Assembly (NCBI GenBank): GCA_000151295.1
Contig: GG745331.1
Location: forward strand, 97,386-128,087
Length of the DNA: 30,702 nucleotides
Direction: 5' to 3'
Source: Allomyces macrogynus ATCC 38327
Lineage: Eukaryota > Blastocladiomycota > Blastocladiomycetes > Blastocladiales > Blastocladiaceae
Below, one piece after another: positions 1-8,178 of this stretch (positions are counted from its first letter, which is position 1; each line of letters begins with the position of its first letter). Both the position numbers and the translations under genes were made by a program. The notes under the pieces were generated by a model, which did no database searches, had not been told where the DNA came from, and saw only the letters and a program-made list of their open reading frames with translations.

Positions 1-1672
1 CGCTTGCGCGGCGGTCGGGTGCGGGATCGGTGGAGTGAGCGCAGTGGCCGAGAGCAGGTGCAGGAGGTGTTGCAGGAACTTGTCGAGGTCCGGCAGCAAT
101 GCGCTCTATAAAACGTGCACAAAATCAGCGGAGAACGACTACGACTCGGTCCACGCGCCCACGCCAAACGACGTACGTAAATCGTCTTGACCGCATCTAC
201 ATACTCGTCGAGTTCCGCCGGGTACTCTGGGTCGGCTTGTGGCAACATGTGCGCAAACAACGACTCGCGCTGGTGCTTCTTGAACGTCTCCACGTACTCG
301 CGCAACGGCAGCGGCAACCCCTCCCCCTCGCGCGTCCCACCCGCCGTATCCACATGCACGCCCGCGGCCACCGCTGCCATCCCCGCCTCGGCACTCGCGC
401 GCCACTCGCCGCCGCCCGGTAACGGCGACGGCGGTGGGGACGGTGCCGGCGACGGGACGGGTGAGACGGGGAGCAGCAATTGGTCCTGCGAAGACACTTT
501 TTTCCGCGCGGCAAACATGCGCCGCGGCGGATGGTGCGCGGTCGGTGGGGTCGGCATCGTGGGTAAGCGCGGTGGCGGCGCGGGGAGATCGATCGCTGGG
601 TACCGCGCGACGAGCAGCGCCCACGCCTGCGCATAGTCGTGCGGCGAGGCTTTGGTCTCGAAGGGTGGTGGCGCCGGGCCGACGGGCGAGTTGGACGGGC
701 TTGCGGTAGCGGGGGATGCGGGCGGTGGGTTGAGGTGGTAGAAGCGCATGAGCGTCTCCTTGATGGCGCGCGCGCGTGGTAGGTCGCCGAGGTGGCCGAG
801 AAGCAGTTTCCAGAGCGTGAGCGTGACCTAATTGCGAAACCACAGCGTCAATACAAAGTCCGGCGGAGCAAACTGTTGACGCGAAATTTCACCTTTTTCA
901 ACAGCGGAAAGGGTGTCCTTTCCGGGTCAGCCCGGGCCAGGAACCGGATCAGCGCCAGCGCGTAGGGCGGCTCGCCAAAATCGAGCGGGATCTGGAAATG
1001 GAAGCACGCGAGGACGTGTGCAAACATGCACCCGAGCAGGACGCGGAGGTCGGCCGGGACCGTGACGACGCTCGCTGCGGTCGAATTGATGATACTCCCC
1101 ATGGTCACGGCGTCGAGATCGTCGAGTGCCGCACGGAGGCGCGGCCACAGACACGCAAGAAACCCCGCCTGCGCGAGCCCCGTATGCGTGCGCTTCAGGG
1201 AAATGATCCACGGGTCGCGACTGGATTGGCGCGTCGGCACGCCGATCGCGATCCAGTGCAGGCGGTTGAGCGCTGTGCGCCACGTGGTCGTGTCGAGCGC
1301 GTCGAGCAAACGGCCAATCTCGCGCTTGTGGTCGGGCCACGACATGTGGTGCCATCTTTCTGGGATTGCCAACGTTGGTGACGATCAAACGCTGTGCGTG
1401 GTGCGGCAACAAGGCGCACCTTCGAATGGGATGTCGCGCGGAATGAGGCCGTCCTCGCCAATTGTGAAAAATGCGGCGAGCTCACGGTCGATCGTGTCGT
1501 ATTCGTCGTTGTTGTAGTTGGTGATCTATGCGCTGACGGTGAGGGCGCCGCTCGCTGGTCTCTGAAACCAGTTCTCGGTGCAGACAAGTACCGGAAGAGC
1601 GTCGAGCAAGTCGGCCGAGTCGGCAACCAGCTGGTCGCTGGTTCCAGCCGGCGAGGCCGTGAGCGACGCCAT
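1..1672 (-). CDS. Far11/STRIP-like STRIPAK subunit (N1221 family), 3' partial
   Basis: Probable N1221/Far11/STRIP scaffold protein of the STRIPAK phosphatase-kinase complex. I model five exons: 1672-1592, 1525-1420, 1359-893, 827-177 and 105 to beyond the left edge. Introns are 1591-1526, 1419-1360, 892-828 and 176-106, all GT-AG with matching phases, giving 470 residues so far. The start is the ATG in CAACCATGG at 1672. Exon 2 reads as a clean acidic segment (TIDRELAAFF, GEDGLIPRD). Exon 3 is helical (LDALDTTTWRTALNRLHW). Exon 4 starts with LTLWKLLLGHLGDL, which resembles the LWK...LG segment of STRIP proteins, and is followed by a Pro-rich linker and a helical part (EYVETFKKHQRES). The family call rests on this remembered pattern, not a search. 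The gene is divergent to CK2 beta. An in-frame TAG at 1528-1526 lies at the 3' end of intron 1, so it is not read as a stop. Confidence 0.6.
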
Positions 1673-2179
1673 GGTTGGCAGTTGTTGCTGTTGCTGGACA
1701 GGCGGAGTTCGCTGGACAGCCGGTGAAGCCGCCGACCCGCCGTGAACACCCGAGTTTCGGGTCCCAATAGAGAGCAAGCCCGCTGTCGTATTGCTTGCGG
1801 GCAGTTGATTGTTGTCTTGATCGTTGGTTGGCTCGAATTATCGTCGCGCAGATTGCCGATCAGAAGTGGTGGTGTGCAGGAGATAAGCAGGGACGCTTCG
1901 CGGCTGGAGCCACGTGCAGCATCCACCGCACATCCACCGCACGCGTCGTGCGTTGCGCTGGAGCACGTGCATGCGCATGACCACGACGCGCACCGCGCCC
2001 ACCGCCCACCGCACGTTCGGCGGAGCACGCCGCCCACCAATGCACACCATCGATCACACCGCAAGAAACCACCAACACCTCTCGCCCCGCGCGGCACCCG
2101 ACTTGCCGCAAACGCACCCGCGCGCACCCCCTGTACATACGCGCCCGCGCCGGCCCTGCCAACCCAACCCCCTCGCGCT
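1673..2179. promoter_or_regulatory. Shared promoter region between the Far11-like gene and CK2 beta
   Basis: This 507-base divergent intergenic region separates the two ATGs. It contains no convincing coding sequence, although the CK2 beta frame stays open upstream to 1742. It holds an E-box-like CACGTG at 1911-1916, another at 1964-1969, and several CACCGCAC-type repeats between 1920 and 2020. No TATA box is obvious, as is common for housekeeping genes. Its use as a bidirectional promoter is inferred from geometry. Confidence 0.5.
1910..1944 (+). promoter_or_regulatory. CCACGTGCAGC plus CACCGCAC repeat motif, copy 1
   Basis: CCACGTGCAGC is followed by two CCACCGCAC-type units. A near-identical composite block occurs at 16094-16127 upstream of the epimerase fusion gene. 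This copy lies 238 bases upstream of the Far11-like ATG (minus gene) and about 235 bases upstream of the CK2 beta ATG. The core is an E-box (CACGTG), which basic helix-loop-helix factors bind in fungi. The regulatory role is inferred from its position and recurrence. Confidence 0.4.
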
Positions 2180-3010
2180 ATGAACCTGTCCGAGCGCTCC
2201 AGCGACCTGTCCTCCGGCTCGAGCGACGGCAAGTACTGGGTCGAGGAATTTCTCGAAGCGCGCGGCCACGAGTACTTTTGCAATGTCGACGAGGACTTTA
2301 TTCTCGATCGGTTCAACCTGACGGGCCTGAACGCCGAGGTCGAGTGGTACCCGCAGGCGCTCGACGTGATTCTCGACCGCGCCGACACGCACACGATCAA
2401 CGACGAGATTACGCGCACGCGGCTCGAGCGCGCTGCCAGCACGCTCTACGGCCTCATTCACGCGCGGTTTATTTTGACGGCGCGCGGCATGCAAAAAATG
2501 GCCGACAAGTACCGCCGGCACGAGTTTGGCACTTGCCCGCGCGTTTTATGTGGTGGCGCGCCCGTCCTGCCCGTTGGGCTCGACGACGTGCTCGGCAAAT
2601 CCAAGGTCAAGCTCTACTGCCCGAAATGCCAAGATATCTACACGCCCAAACTCGCGCGCCACGCCAACCTCGACGGCGCGTTTTGGAGTACCACGTTCCC
2701 GCACCTCATGCTCTCGAGCCACCCGATGGCGATCCCAGCCGACCACCGGCCCGCCGACCACCCCATGGATAAGGTGGGCTTGCCCGAACACCCGCTCGAG
2801 ACCTACACGCCCAAGATCTTCGGGTTCCGGATCCATGCCGTCGCGTCGCGCCAACGCGCACGCCAGAAGTTGCGCGAACTCGTGGAGCGCGCGCCAGAAC
2901 CGGGCAAGCCAACAACGGCCGTGAACGCAAGTGCCGCCGCGGGTGCCGTGTCGGCCGCGTACTTGGCGGGCGGGTTTGATATGGCCGTCGACCCCGCGCT
3001 GCAGGCATGA
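2180..3010 (+). CDS. CKB1: Casein kinase II regulatory (beta) subunit
   Basis: Regulatory subunit of the CK2 tetramer; it dimerises through a zinc finger and docks two catalytic alpha subunits. The single exon encodes 276 residues. The N terminus is Ser-rich (SERSSDLSSGSSD, residues 4-16), like the autophosphorylation region of the family. The hallmark helix-loop segments follow (YWVEEFL, DFILDRFNLTGLN, LYGLIHARFILT), then a zinc finger with Cys119, Cys124, Cys147 and Cys150 (TCPRVLC ... YCPKCQDIYTPK) and the FGFRIH core near residue 215. The stretch that usually carries an acidic loop (residues 64-77) reads ILDRADTHTINDEI and has few acidic residues. The C terminus is an Ala-rich extension of about 50 residues. 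The ATG at 2180 is chosen because upstream sequence in this frame is low-complexity and unlike the family. No intron is seen. Confidence 0.97.
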   Translation: MNLSERSSDLSSGSSDGKYWVEEFLEARGHEYFCNVDEDFILDRFNLTGLNAEVEWYPQALDVILDRADTHTINDEITRTRLERAASTLYGLIHARFILTARGMQKMADKYRRHEFGTCPRVLCGGAPVLPVGLDDVLGKSKVKLYCPKCQDIYTPKLARHANLDGAFWSTTFPHLMLSSHPMAIPADHRPADHPMDKVGLPEHPLETYTPKIFGFRIHAVASRQRARQKLRELVERAPEPGKPTTAVNASAAAGAVSAAYLAGGFDMAVDPALQA

Positions 3011-3632
3011 GGGCCGTCTGCGTCGATTTATTTCTGTTTCTGCTTTTTTTGACATTCGTTCTGCTCGGCTTGCAGTCTCCCCTCCTTTTTTCGTGGCCGT
3101 TTTGTTTGGGTTCGTGTTATTGTTGATCTCCGCTGGGCGTTTCCCTCTTCTATATATTCCTGAATACAGCAGCATGACTCGGACACGTTTACATCCCTGC
3201 TGCGACGCCCGCGAGCCAGGATTTGCGATGTGACATATGTATATCGACGTTCCTAGACCAAAAACACCTCCTTTGCAGCAGCAGTGCAAACCTGGCGCAA
3301 TGTACCAGCCGTACAGTCTTGCTTGCGCTGCCTGCGACAGAACCATCAGTATCGCCGCGACGTCCCTCGAATCAAGCGACCTTGACAGAAAAGACGCGGC
3401 ATTTCCAGCCTTGCCGTCCTCAGCCCAACCCACCGGTTGATCCCACCTGAGCCGTTCTCTTCCAGCGGCACCAGTCAGTCGCTCTCCATGGCGCGCGCCG
3501 CGCTCAACGGCCTCGGCGACAATCGATCAAGTAAATCCTGCAAAAATTGTATCAAGCACATTGCTCCCACCCTTCATATATACTTTACACCATCCCCCCT
3601 CTCCTCCTCCTCCTCCTCCTCCTCCCGCACCA
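3011..3632. other. Convergent 3' intergenic region with a short (TCC)n tract
   Basis: This stretch lies between the CK2 beta stop and the end of DUF707 gene B, which is transcribed towards it. I see no gene in it. A T-rich segment follows CK2 beta (about 3025-3130). A CTC/TCC trinucleotide tract lies at about 3600-3623, within the likely 3' UTR of gene B. Poly(A) signals are not clear enough to call. Confidence 0.5.
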
Positions 3633-5359
3633 CTACACCATCCGCGGGTACCACCACGGCACGCCCGCCATCTCCCCCATCTCCCCCGGCTCCTCAAAGC
3701 ACGTATCCGTCCTAATTGCGTGCGTCGGCCGCATTTCGCCAAACGTGCGGTAATCATGGAACACGTCGCGGCGGCCCAACCGACCACAGAGGGCGGTGCG
3801 CATGGACGCGGCCCAGGGAGCACTACTGATCAGGCCCGTTTCGACGTGCGCGCAGTACCAGTTGATCAGGTCCCCCGTCGCGCCGGACTCGCGCAAGTTC
3901 CGGCTCGTGCTCCCGGTAAATGTCTTCGTGTCGAGGTGTTTCATCGGGTAGGCGTCGAGGATCGCGAACCGGCAGTAGCCTACGGTGCCTAGGGGGTGGC
4001 GTTGGTTCGGGTGAGCGGTGGGATAGGGCCCATGACGGAGAATGAGAGGGTGGGGAACGTACTGCACACTGGGTAGAGCATGTTGTCGATGCCCCATGCC
4101 GATCGCGCGTCCCATGGGATCAACGTCCATGCGCACGCGTAGGCGCCGCGCGAAATAACTAGTCGGGCGAACAAGTGTGATCAGCTCGCGGTGTGGAAAT
4201 GTGAACGTGATGGTGGCCAAGAACACGAGCAAAACGTACTCGGCGCCATCATTTCAATGAAATCTGCGGTCAAGGTTCGGCGTGTTAGTCAGTTGCAAAA
4301 CCACAAACCTCTACATGCATGGAAAACAGGAGAAACTCGCAACAACGCACTCGCCCAATGGCCGACCTTGTACAGCGGCACGCGCCGCTCAATTCGACCC
4401 TGCGCGAAATGCTCGCCCATGGTCAGCGCTGACTGCGCAAAGTGCACGTTATACTTCTTCATGGCTTTCGTCGCGTCAACCGGATCCCACTCGAGATCAA
4501 TGCTCACGTCGTCGTCGAGCAGCCAGATATAGTCGTAGGCGAGCGCCACCTCGGGCGGGACAAACCGCTTGACAAACCAAAACTTGTTCTGCCCGCGCCC
4601 ACGCACGGTTGTGACGTTCAGGTACCAATCAAACTCAGTCCAAGTGCTGTTGTCCCACAGACACAGCAGAAACGCGAAGTTGTCGAGCCCAAACTGCTGG
4701 ACGAGCTCGTCGACGCGGCGTTTTGACGACTGGCCCGCGGGGACCACGACAAGACCGAGTTTGCGTCCGGAACCGCGCGGCTCGATGTTGGCCGACTGGT
4801 CGTCCCAAAACGCCACATCCGGGTCGATGCGAGACCGGTAGTGCTGGAACACGTCGTCGCTGGCCACGGCCGTCGCCTTTCGGTCGCGGTCCGGCAGCGG
4901 CTCAGCGTCGCCGCGGACTGGCGGGAACCACTCGAGGTGGGGATCGACGACGGGCGTTACGCCGGTACCTGGTGCAGCCGACGCCGTTGATGTGGCCGCG
5001 GTAGCATCCACGTCGGTTGTGGCAAGGAACGTGTTCGTTGCACCACCTTGGTCGAGGTCATGCGTGGTCGGGGCCAAACTCGTTGGCTCTGATGGACCCG
5101 AGCGCAAAACGAGGCCCAACAAGACGAGAGCCGCGATGGCAACGGCTGCGAGTACGGCCCGGCGGCGGTGCGGGCCTGTTGCAGAATACAACAGCTTGCG
5201 CAGTGGCCTTGGAGCAATGAGCGGGGACCGTGCAGGGCGTGGCGACTTGAGCAGGAGCGACTCGCCGTCGGTCACGGAACTGCCGCGGCTGTGCGGAACG
5301 TCATCGTCGTCGACCAGGTCGTAAGCCTGGGCCGCGCGCCGGCTCAGGAGGTCGGACAT
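3633..5359 (-). CDS. DUF707 family GT-A-like type II membrane protein, gene B
   Basis: Four exons (5359-4351, 4263-4240, 4158-4063, 3988-3633) encode 494 residues. Introns are 4350-4264, 4239-4159 and 4062-3989, all phase 1. The N terminus is cytosolic and acidic, with one membrane helix at about residues 68-86 after a basic GPHRRR stop-transfer motif. A Ser/Thr/Ala-rich stem and a lumenal domain follow. DUF707 landmarks are RKLGLVVVPAG, LWDNSTW, FWFVKRF and YDYIWLLDDDVSID (Asp282-284, a DxD-like metal/nucleotide site), then EMMAPI-ISRGAYACAW, AWGID and YCRFAILDAYP. The family is uncharacterised but GT-A-like, so Golgi or ER glycosyl transfer is inferred. The 24-nt exon 2 is supported by the identical structure in B' (27679-29555). 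Transcription diverges from gene A. Confidence 0.85.
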
Positions 5360-5802
5360 GCTGGCAGCGATGCGCACAAGGATGATCGAAGGGGGAACGT
5401 TGGCGGTGCCAAGAGGAGTCAGGAGGGAGGGCGAGAGAGAAGGTCAGCGCGCAGGCGGGTGCGGCCCGACGAAAGAGGCGATCTGGCCCTGTCGTTGGCA
5501 CCGTGAACAATGTGAACAAGGGAACAAGGGCGATCACGCTAACCACCGCGAGGCCGCGTGGGCTGGAGGCCGTTCCACCATCTTGACATCCAGCATGACG
5601 GGGAGCGGGGACGCACCTTGATCGCAACCTGATCCCCTTGTTTTCTCCCAGTCCCTCTTGCTTGTCATATCCGTGCCCGATCTGCTCTCCCCTCTCCTCC
5701 TCGCTGTCCTCGCTCCCTCCAAGTCTTTCTCCCTGCAACGCTCTCGACCAGCACCATCCTCTCGCCCGCGCTGCCGCCTGCCGCCTTCCGCCTGCCGTCA
5801 CC
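5360..5802. promoter_or_regulatory. Bidirectional promoter region of DUF707 pair B/A
   Basis: These 443 bases lie between two divergent ATGs. Each gene has a pyrimidine-rich tract on its sense strand just upstream of the start. For A it is CTCTCC/TCCTCC-rich sequence at about 5684-5735. For B it is the complement of GAGGGAGGGCGAGAGAGAAGG at about 5421-5450. Such CT tracts are typical of fungal 5' UTRs. The equivalent region at 27331-27678 in the duplicated pair has the same layout. Confidence 0.45.
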
Positions 5803-7647
5803 ATGTCTGCGGCGCTGCTCCCGCACACCAGCGCCGACAGCGTCCTCGACGATCCAGTACCCGTCGCACAACTGCACAAGATCGACGCCGGCCGCTATGC
5901 CGCCCTGCGCCGTGCCATCCGCGCCTGGCCTCTCATCCTCGCCGCCTTTACCGTGCTCGCCACGACCGCTTGGGCCCTGGCCCCACGAAGGACATTGCAG
6001 CGACCAGATCTTGCCGACCTGGCACCAGCGGCAGCCGTTTTCGGTGCCGACTCTCCCGTACCATCACGCAGTCCCGGCGCACCTGCCAGTTCGACTACGG
6101 CGCGACTGCTCATGCACCCTCCGCCGGCCTCGAGCGCCTTCCGCTTCTTTGAGCGCGAGCCGGGCAACCTGCGCCGGATCACCAACGGCAACGCCCCGCG
6201 CGAACCGCCGCTCGAGCGCAAAGCAGGTCTACTCGCGATGCATGTGAGCGCCTCGTCGCCGACCAAGTCGGTGCTCAGTATCCTGACCGAGTTTGACCGC
6301 GCCGGGTTCGATATCACCCTGTTCCATGCCGACGACAATTACCTCGAGCTGTGGAGCAAAGTACCGGGCTACGAGCGGTGGGCGACCGTCTACGCCGCGG
6401 GCCAGTCGAAGTGGTGGTTTGCCAAGCGGTTCCTCACGCCCATGGTCGTGGATAATTACGATTTTGTGCTCGTTTGGGACGACGACGCGATCTTGCCGGA
6501 GGGGTGGACGCCCGACCAGTACGTGGCGCTACTCAAGGCGTTTGATTTGCACGCCGCACACCCGGTCGTCGTGCCACTGCCCGCCGAAGTCGACGCCGAT
6601 GACGCTGCCGGCCAGACGAGCGCCGGGAACAGCGACGATGTGCCCGATACGGACGAGGGCCGTACATCTCTCCACCGCCGCGGCACCGACGTCGCGCAGA
6701 TCGCCGAGCCTGCACCGACCAACGCGACGACCAACGGCACGACCAGCGACTCGAGCGAGTTTGATCAAGTGATTGGCCAATTCACGACCCGTATCGCAAC
6801 CGACTTCCCAATCTTCTCGCGCGCCGCCTGGCCATGCACGTGGCGGCTCATCTCGTACGACGGCACGACCAACGAGGGCACCTGGTACCCGACGTGCGCC
6901 GCGCACGGTCTGTGCCGGTTCGCCATCGTCGACTCGTTCCCCGTCGGCCGGCGCGGGCCTGAACCTGCACCCGTCGAGTCTGACGTCGATGCGTCGAGCG
7001 ACACGCGCATGCAGGCTCTGTGCAGTGCTGCCGCCACTTCGGCCGATATGCCGCACGCGCCGATGCAGTATGAAGTCGTCGACACGATCGACATCCCCCG
7101 CTTACCGCCACCTCACGTCGCGGACGCTGCGCGGAAGGCCAAGGAGGACCGCGACCGGAAACTGGAAGACCTCGCGCGTAAACTACATGTGACGGTGCCC
7201 GAGTTACTCTACGAACTCGAGCGCGAGAACGACCCGGCTGTGGCGATCCCGCCCGGGAGCGTCGCGCCCCCACTCGACGTTGCGCCGTGGCACACGTCCG
7301 ACCGCGTGCGCGCCATGTGCGCGTACTGGTTAGCGCGGCCCACGACGGCGCCGCTGCGCGCGTTCACCAAGGACGATGTCGAGGGGAGGCACACGTGCCC
7401 GGAACCGCACTGGCCGTCGGAAAATTTGCCATGGTGGGCGGATCAGTTGATGTCGCCCGCGGACGCGCGGGCTGCGGGGCCCCCGCCGCAACGGACGGGG
7501 TTCATGCTGGCGAGGGATCGCGAAATGGCAAGGACCCGTGCGCTCAGGCAGTTGATTGATGATGAGCGCCGTCGCGTGCGGGAGAAGCAGGAGATGGCGG
7601 CGTGGTATGGCGCGCCGTACGAGCTCGGTAACTGGGGAAGTCGGTAA
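5803..7647 (+). CDS. DUF707-related GT-A-like type II membrane protein, gene A
   Basis: A single exon encodes 614 residues from the ATG in GTCACCATGTC. The cytosolic tail is short, with a membrane helix at about residues 42-60 (WPLILAAFTVLATTAWALA) and a stem. The lumenal domain has HPPPASSAFRFFEREPGN, then KAGLLAMHVSA, LFHADDNY, QSKWWFAKRFLTP and YDFVLVWDDDAILP (Asp226-228). These align with the LGLVVVPAG, FWFVKRF and YIWLLDDD segments of B. A variable acidic, N-glycosylatable insert (about residues 265-320) precedes IFSRAAWPCTWRL and LCRFAIVDSFPVG. The C-terminal part is a charged helical stretch plus WWADQ and WYGAPY. A is a distant paralogue of B and lacks the W-G-[IL]-D motif seen in B. 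Its near twin is A' (25459-27330). Glycosyltransferase activity is inferred, not shown. Confidence 0.8.
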   Translation: MSAALLPHTSADSVLDDPVPVAQLHKIDAGRYAALRRAIRAWPLILAAFTVLATTAWALAPRRTLQRPDLADLAPAAAVFGADSPVPSRSPGAPASSTTARLLMHPPPASSAFRFFEREPGNLRRITNGNAPREPPLERKAGLLAMHVSASSPTKSVLSILTEFDRAGFDITLFHADDNYLELWSKVPGYERWATVYAAGQSKWWFAKRFLTPMVVDNYDFVLVWDDDAILPEGWTPDQYVALLKAFDLHAAHPVVVPLPAEVDADDAAGQTSAGNSDDVPDTDEGRTSLHRRGTDVAQIAEPAPTNATTNGTTSDSSEFDQVIGQFTTRIATDFPIFSRAAWPCTWRLISYDGTTNEGTWYPTCAAHGLCRFAIVDSFPVGRRGPEPAPVESDVDASSDTRMQALCSAAATSADMPHAPMQYEVVDTIDIPRLPPPHVADAARKAKEDRDRKLEDLARKLHVTVPELLYELERENDPAVAIPPGSVAPPLDVAPWHTSDRVRAMCAYWLARPTTAPLRAFTKDDVEGRHTCPEPHWPSENLPWWADQLMSPADARAAGPPPQRTGFMLARDREMARTRALRQLIDDERRRVREKQEMAAWYGAPYELGNWGSR

Positions 7648-8178
7648 GAAGGGAGTTGCAGGGGCGTGTCGCCGTATGTCGTGCGTTGGCTAATGTTTGT
7701 GGAGGTATCGAAGTGTAGATCGGGTAATAATCCATTTGTGTTTTGGGTTGCTACCCCTTGCAGCAGTTGCAGCCCCTCCGCGTCTCTGAATTCGGGCGAT
7801 TTGATGCGCGTTTATCCCCGTCCACCGGGACCCAAGGGGGAGAGAACGTTCCGGAGACAAAGCAAGTCTTCTCGCCAGTTGTCAGACCTTGCCACTCGCA
7901 TGGCCGCGCCGTTGAGGACAATCACCCCGCGTTCACAGCACGGATTCGACGTCGCGCACGTCGTCGATGCCAAATCGCCGACGCGGCTGCGCTGACCAAG
8001 GGAGCGCTGAGCGAACCAAACTGACGGCACGGCTGTGACGCTCTTGCCGGTAACCATATCATTTTTCGCCAGCAAGAACGGTCGTCATCGTCGCCATCTC
8101 TATTCTTTCATCTCTCTCCATTCTTGCACACACAATACACCCCTCTTCCTCAACAGCAAACAAGCAATGCTTGGATGC
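7648..8178. other. Convergent intergenic region
   Basis: These 531 bases lie between the stops of gene A (plus) and the GH19-like gene (minus). Short open frames exist, but none has protein-like composition or a partner exon. A CT-rich and CA-rich stretch at about 8093-8165 lies just 3' of the GH19-like gene. No RNA gene, repeat family or promoter signal was recognised. Confidence 0.4.

Larger units (their letters stand above)
3633..7647 (+). repeat. Inverted segmental duplication, left arm (DUF707 B/A pair)
   Basis: The divergent gene pair B(-)/A(+) here matches the pair A'(-)/B'(+) at 25459-29555 when one arm is reverse-complemented. Gene order, divergent orientation, intron positions and phases (B versus B') and protein similarity all correspond. 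The arms diverge in N-terminal stems, intron sequence and linker lengths, so the duplication is not recent. The 18-kb interval between the arms holds the surface-protein genes. Confidence 0.75.

Noticed and set aside
1526..1528. In-frame TAG as stop-codon readthrough in the Far11-like gene
   Set aside because: The TAG forms the 3' end of a 66-nt GT-AG intron (1591-1526) that joins two coding frames cleanly in phase 0.
1742..2179. N-terminal extension of CK2 beta by 146 residues
   Set aside because: The upstream frame is Arg/His/Pro-rich low-complexity sequence overlapping promoter motifs; family homology begins at the ATG at 2180.
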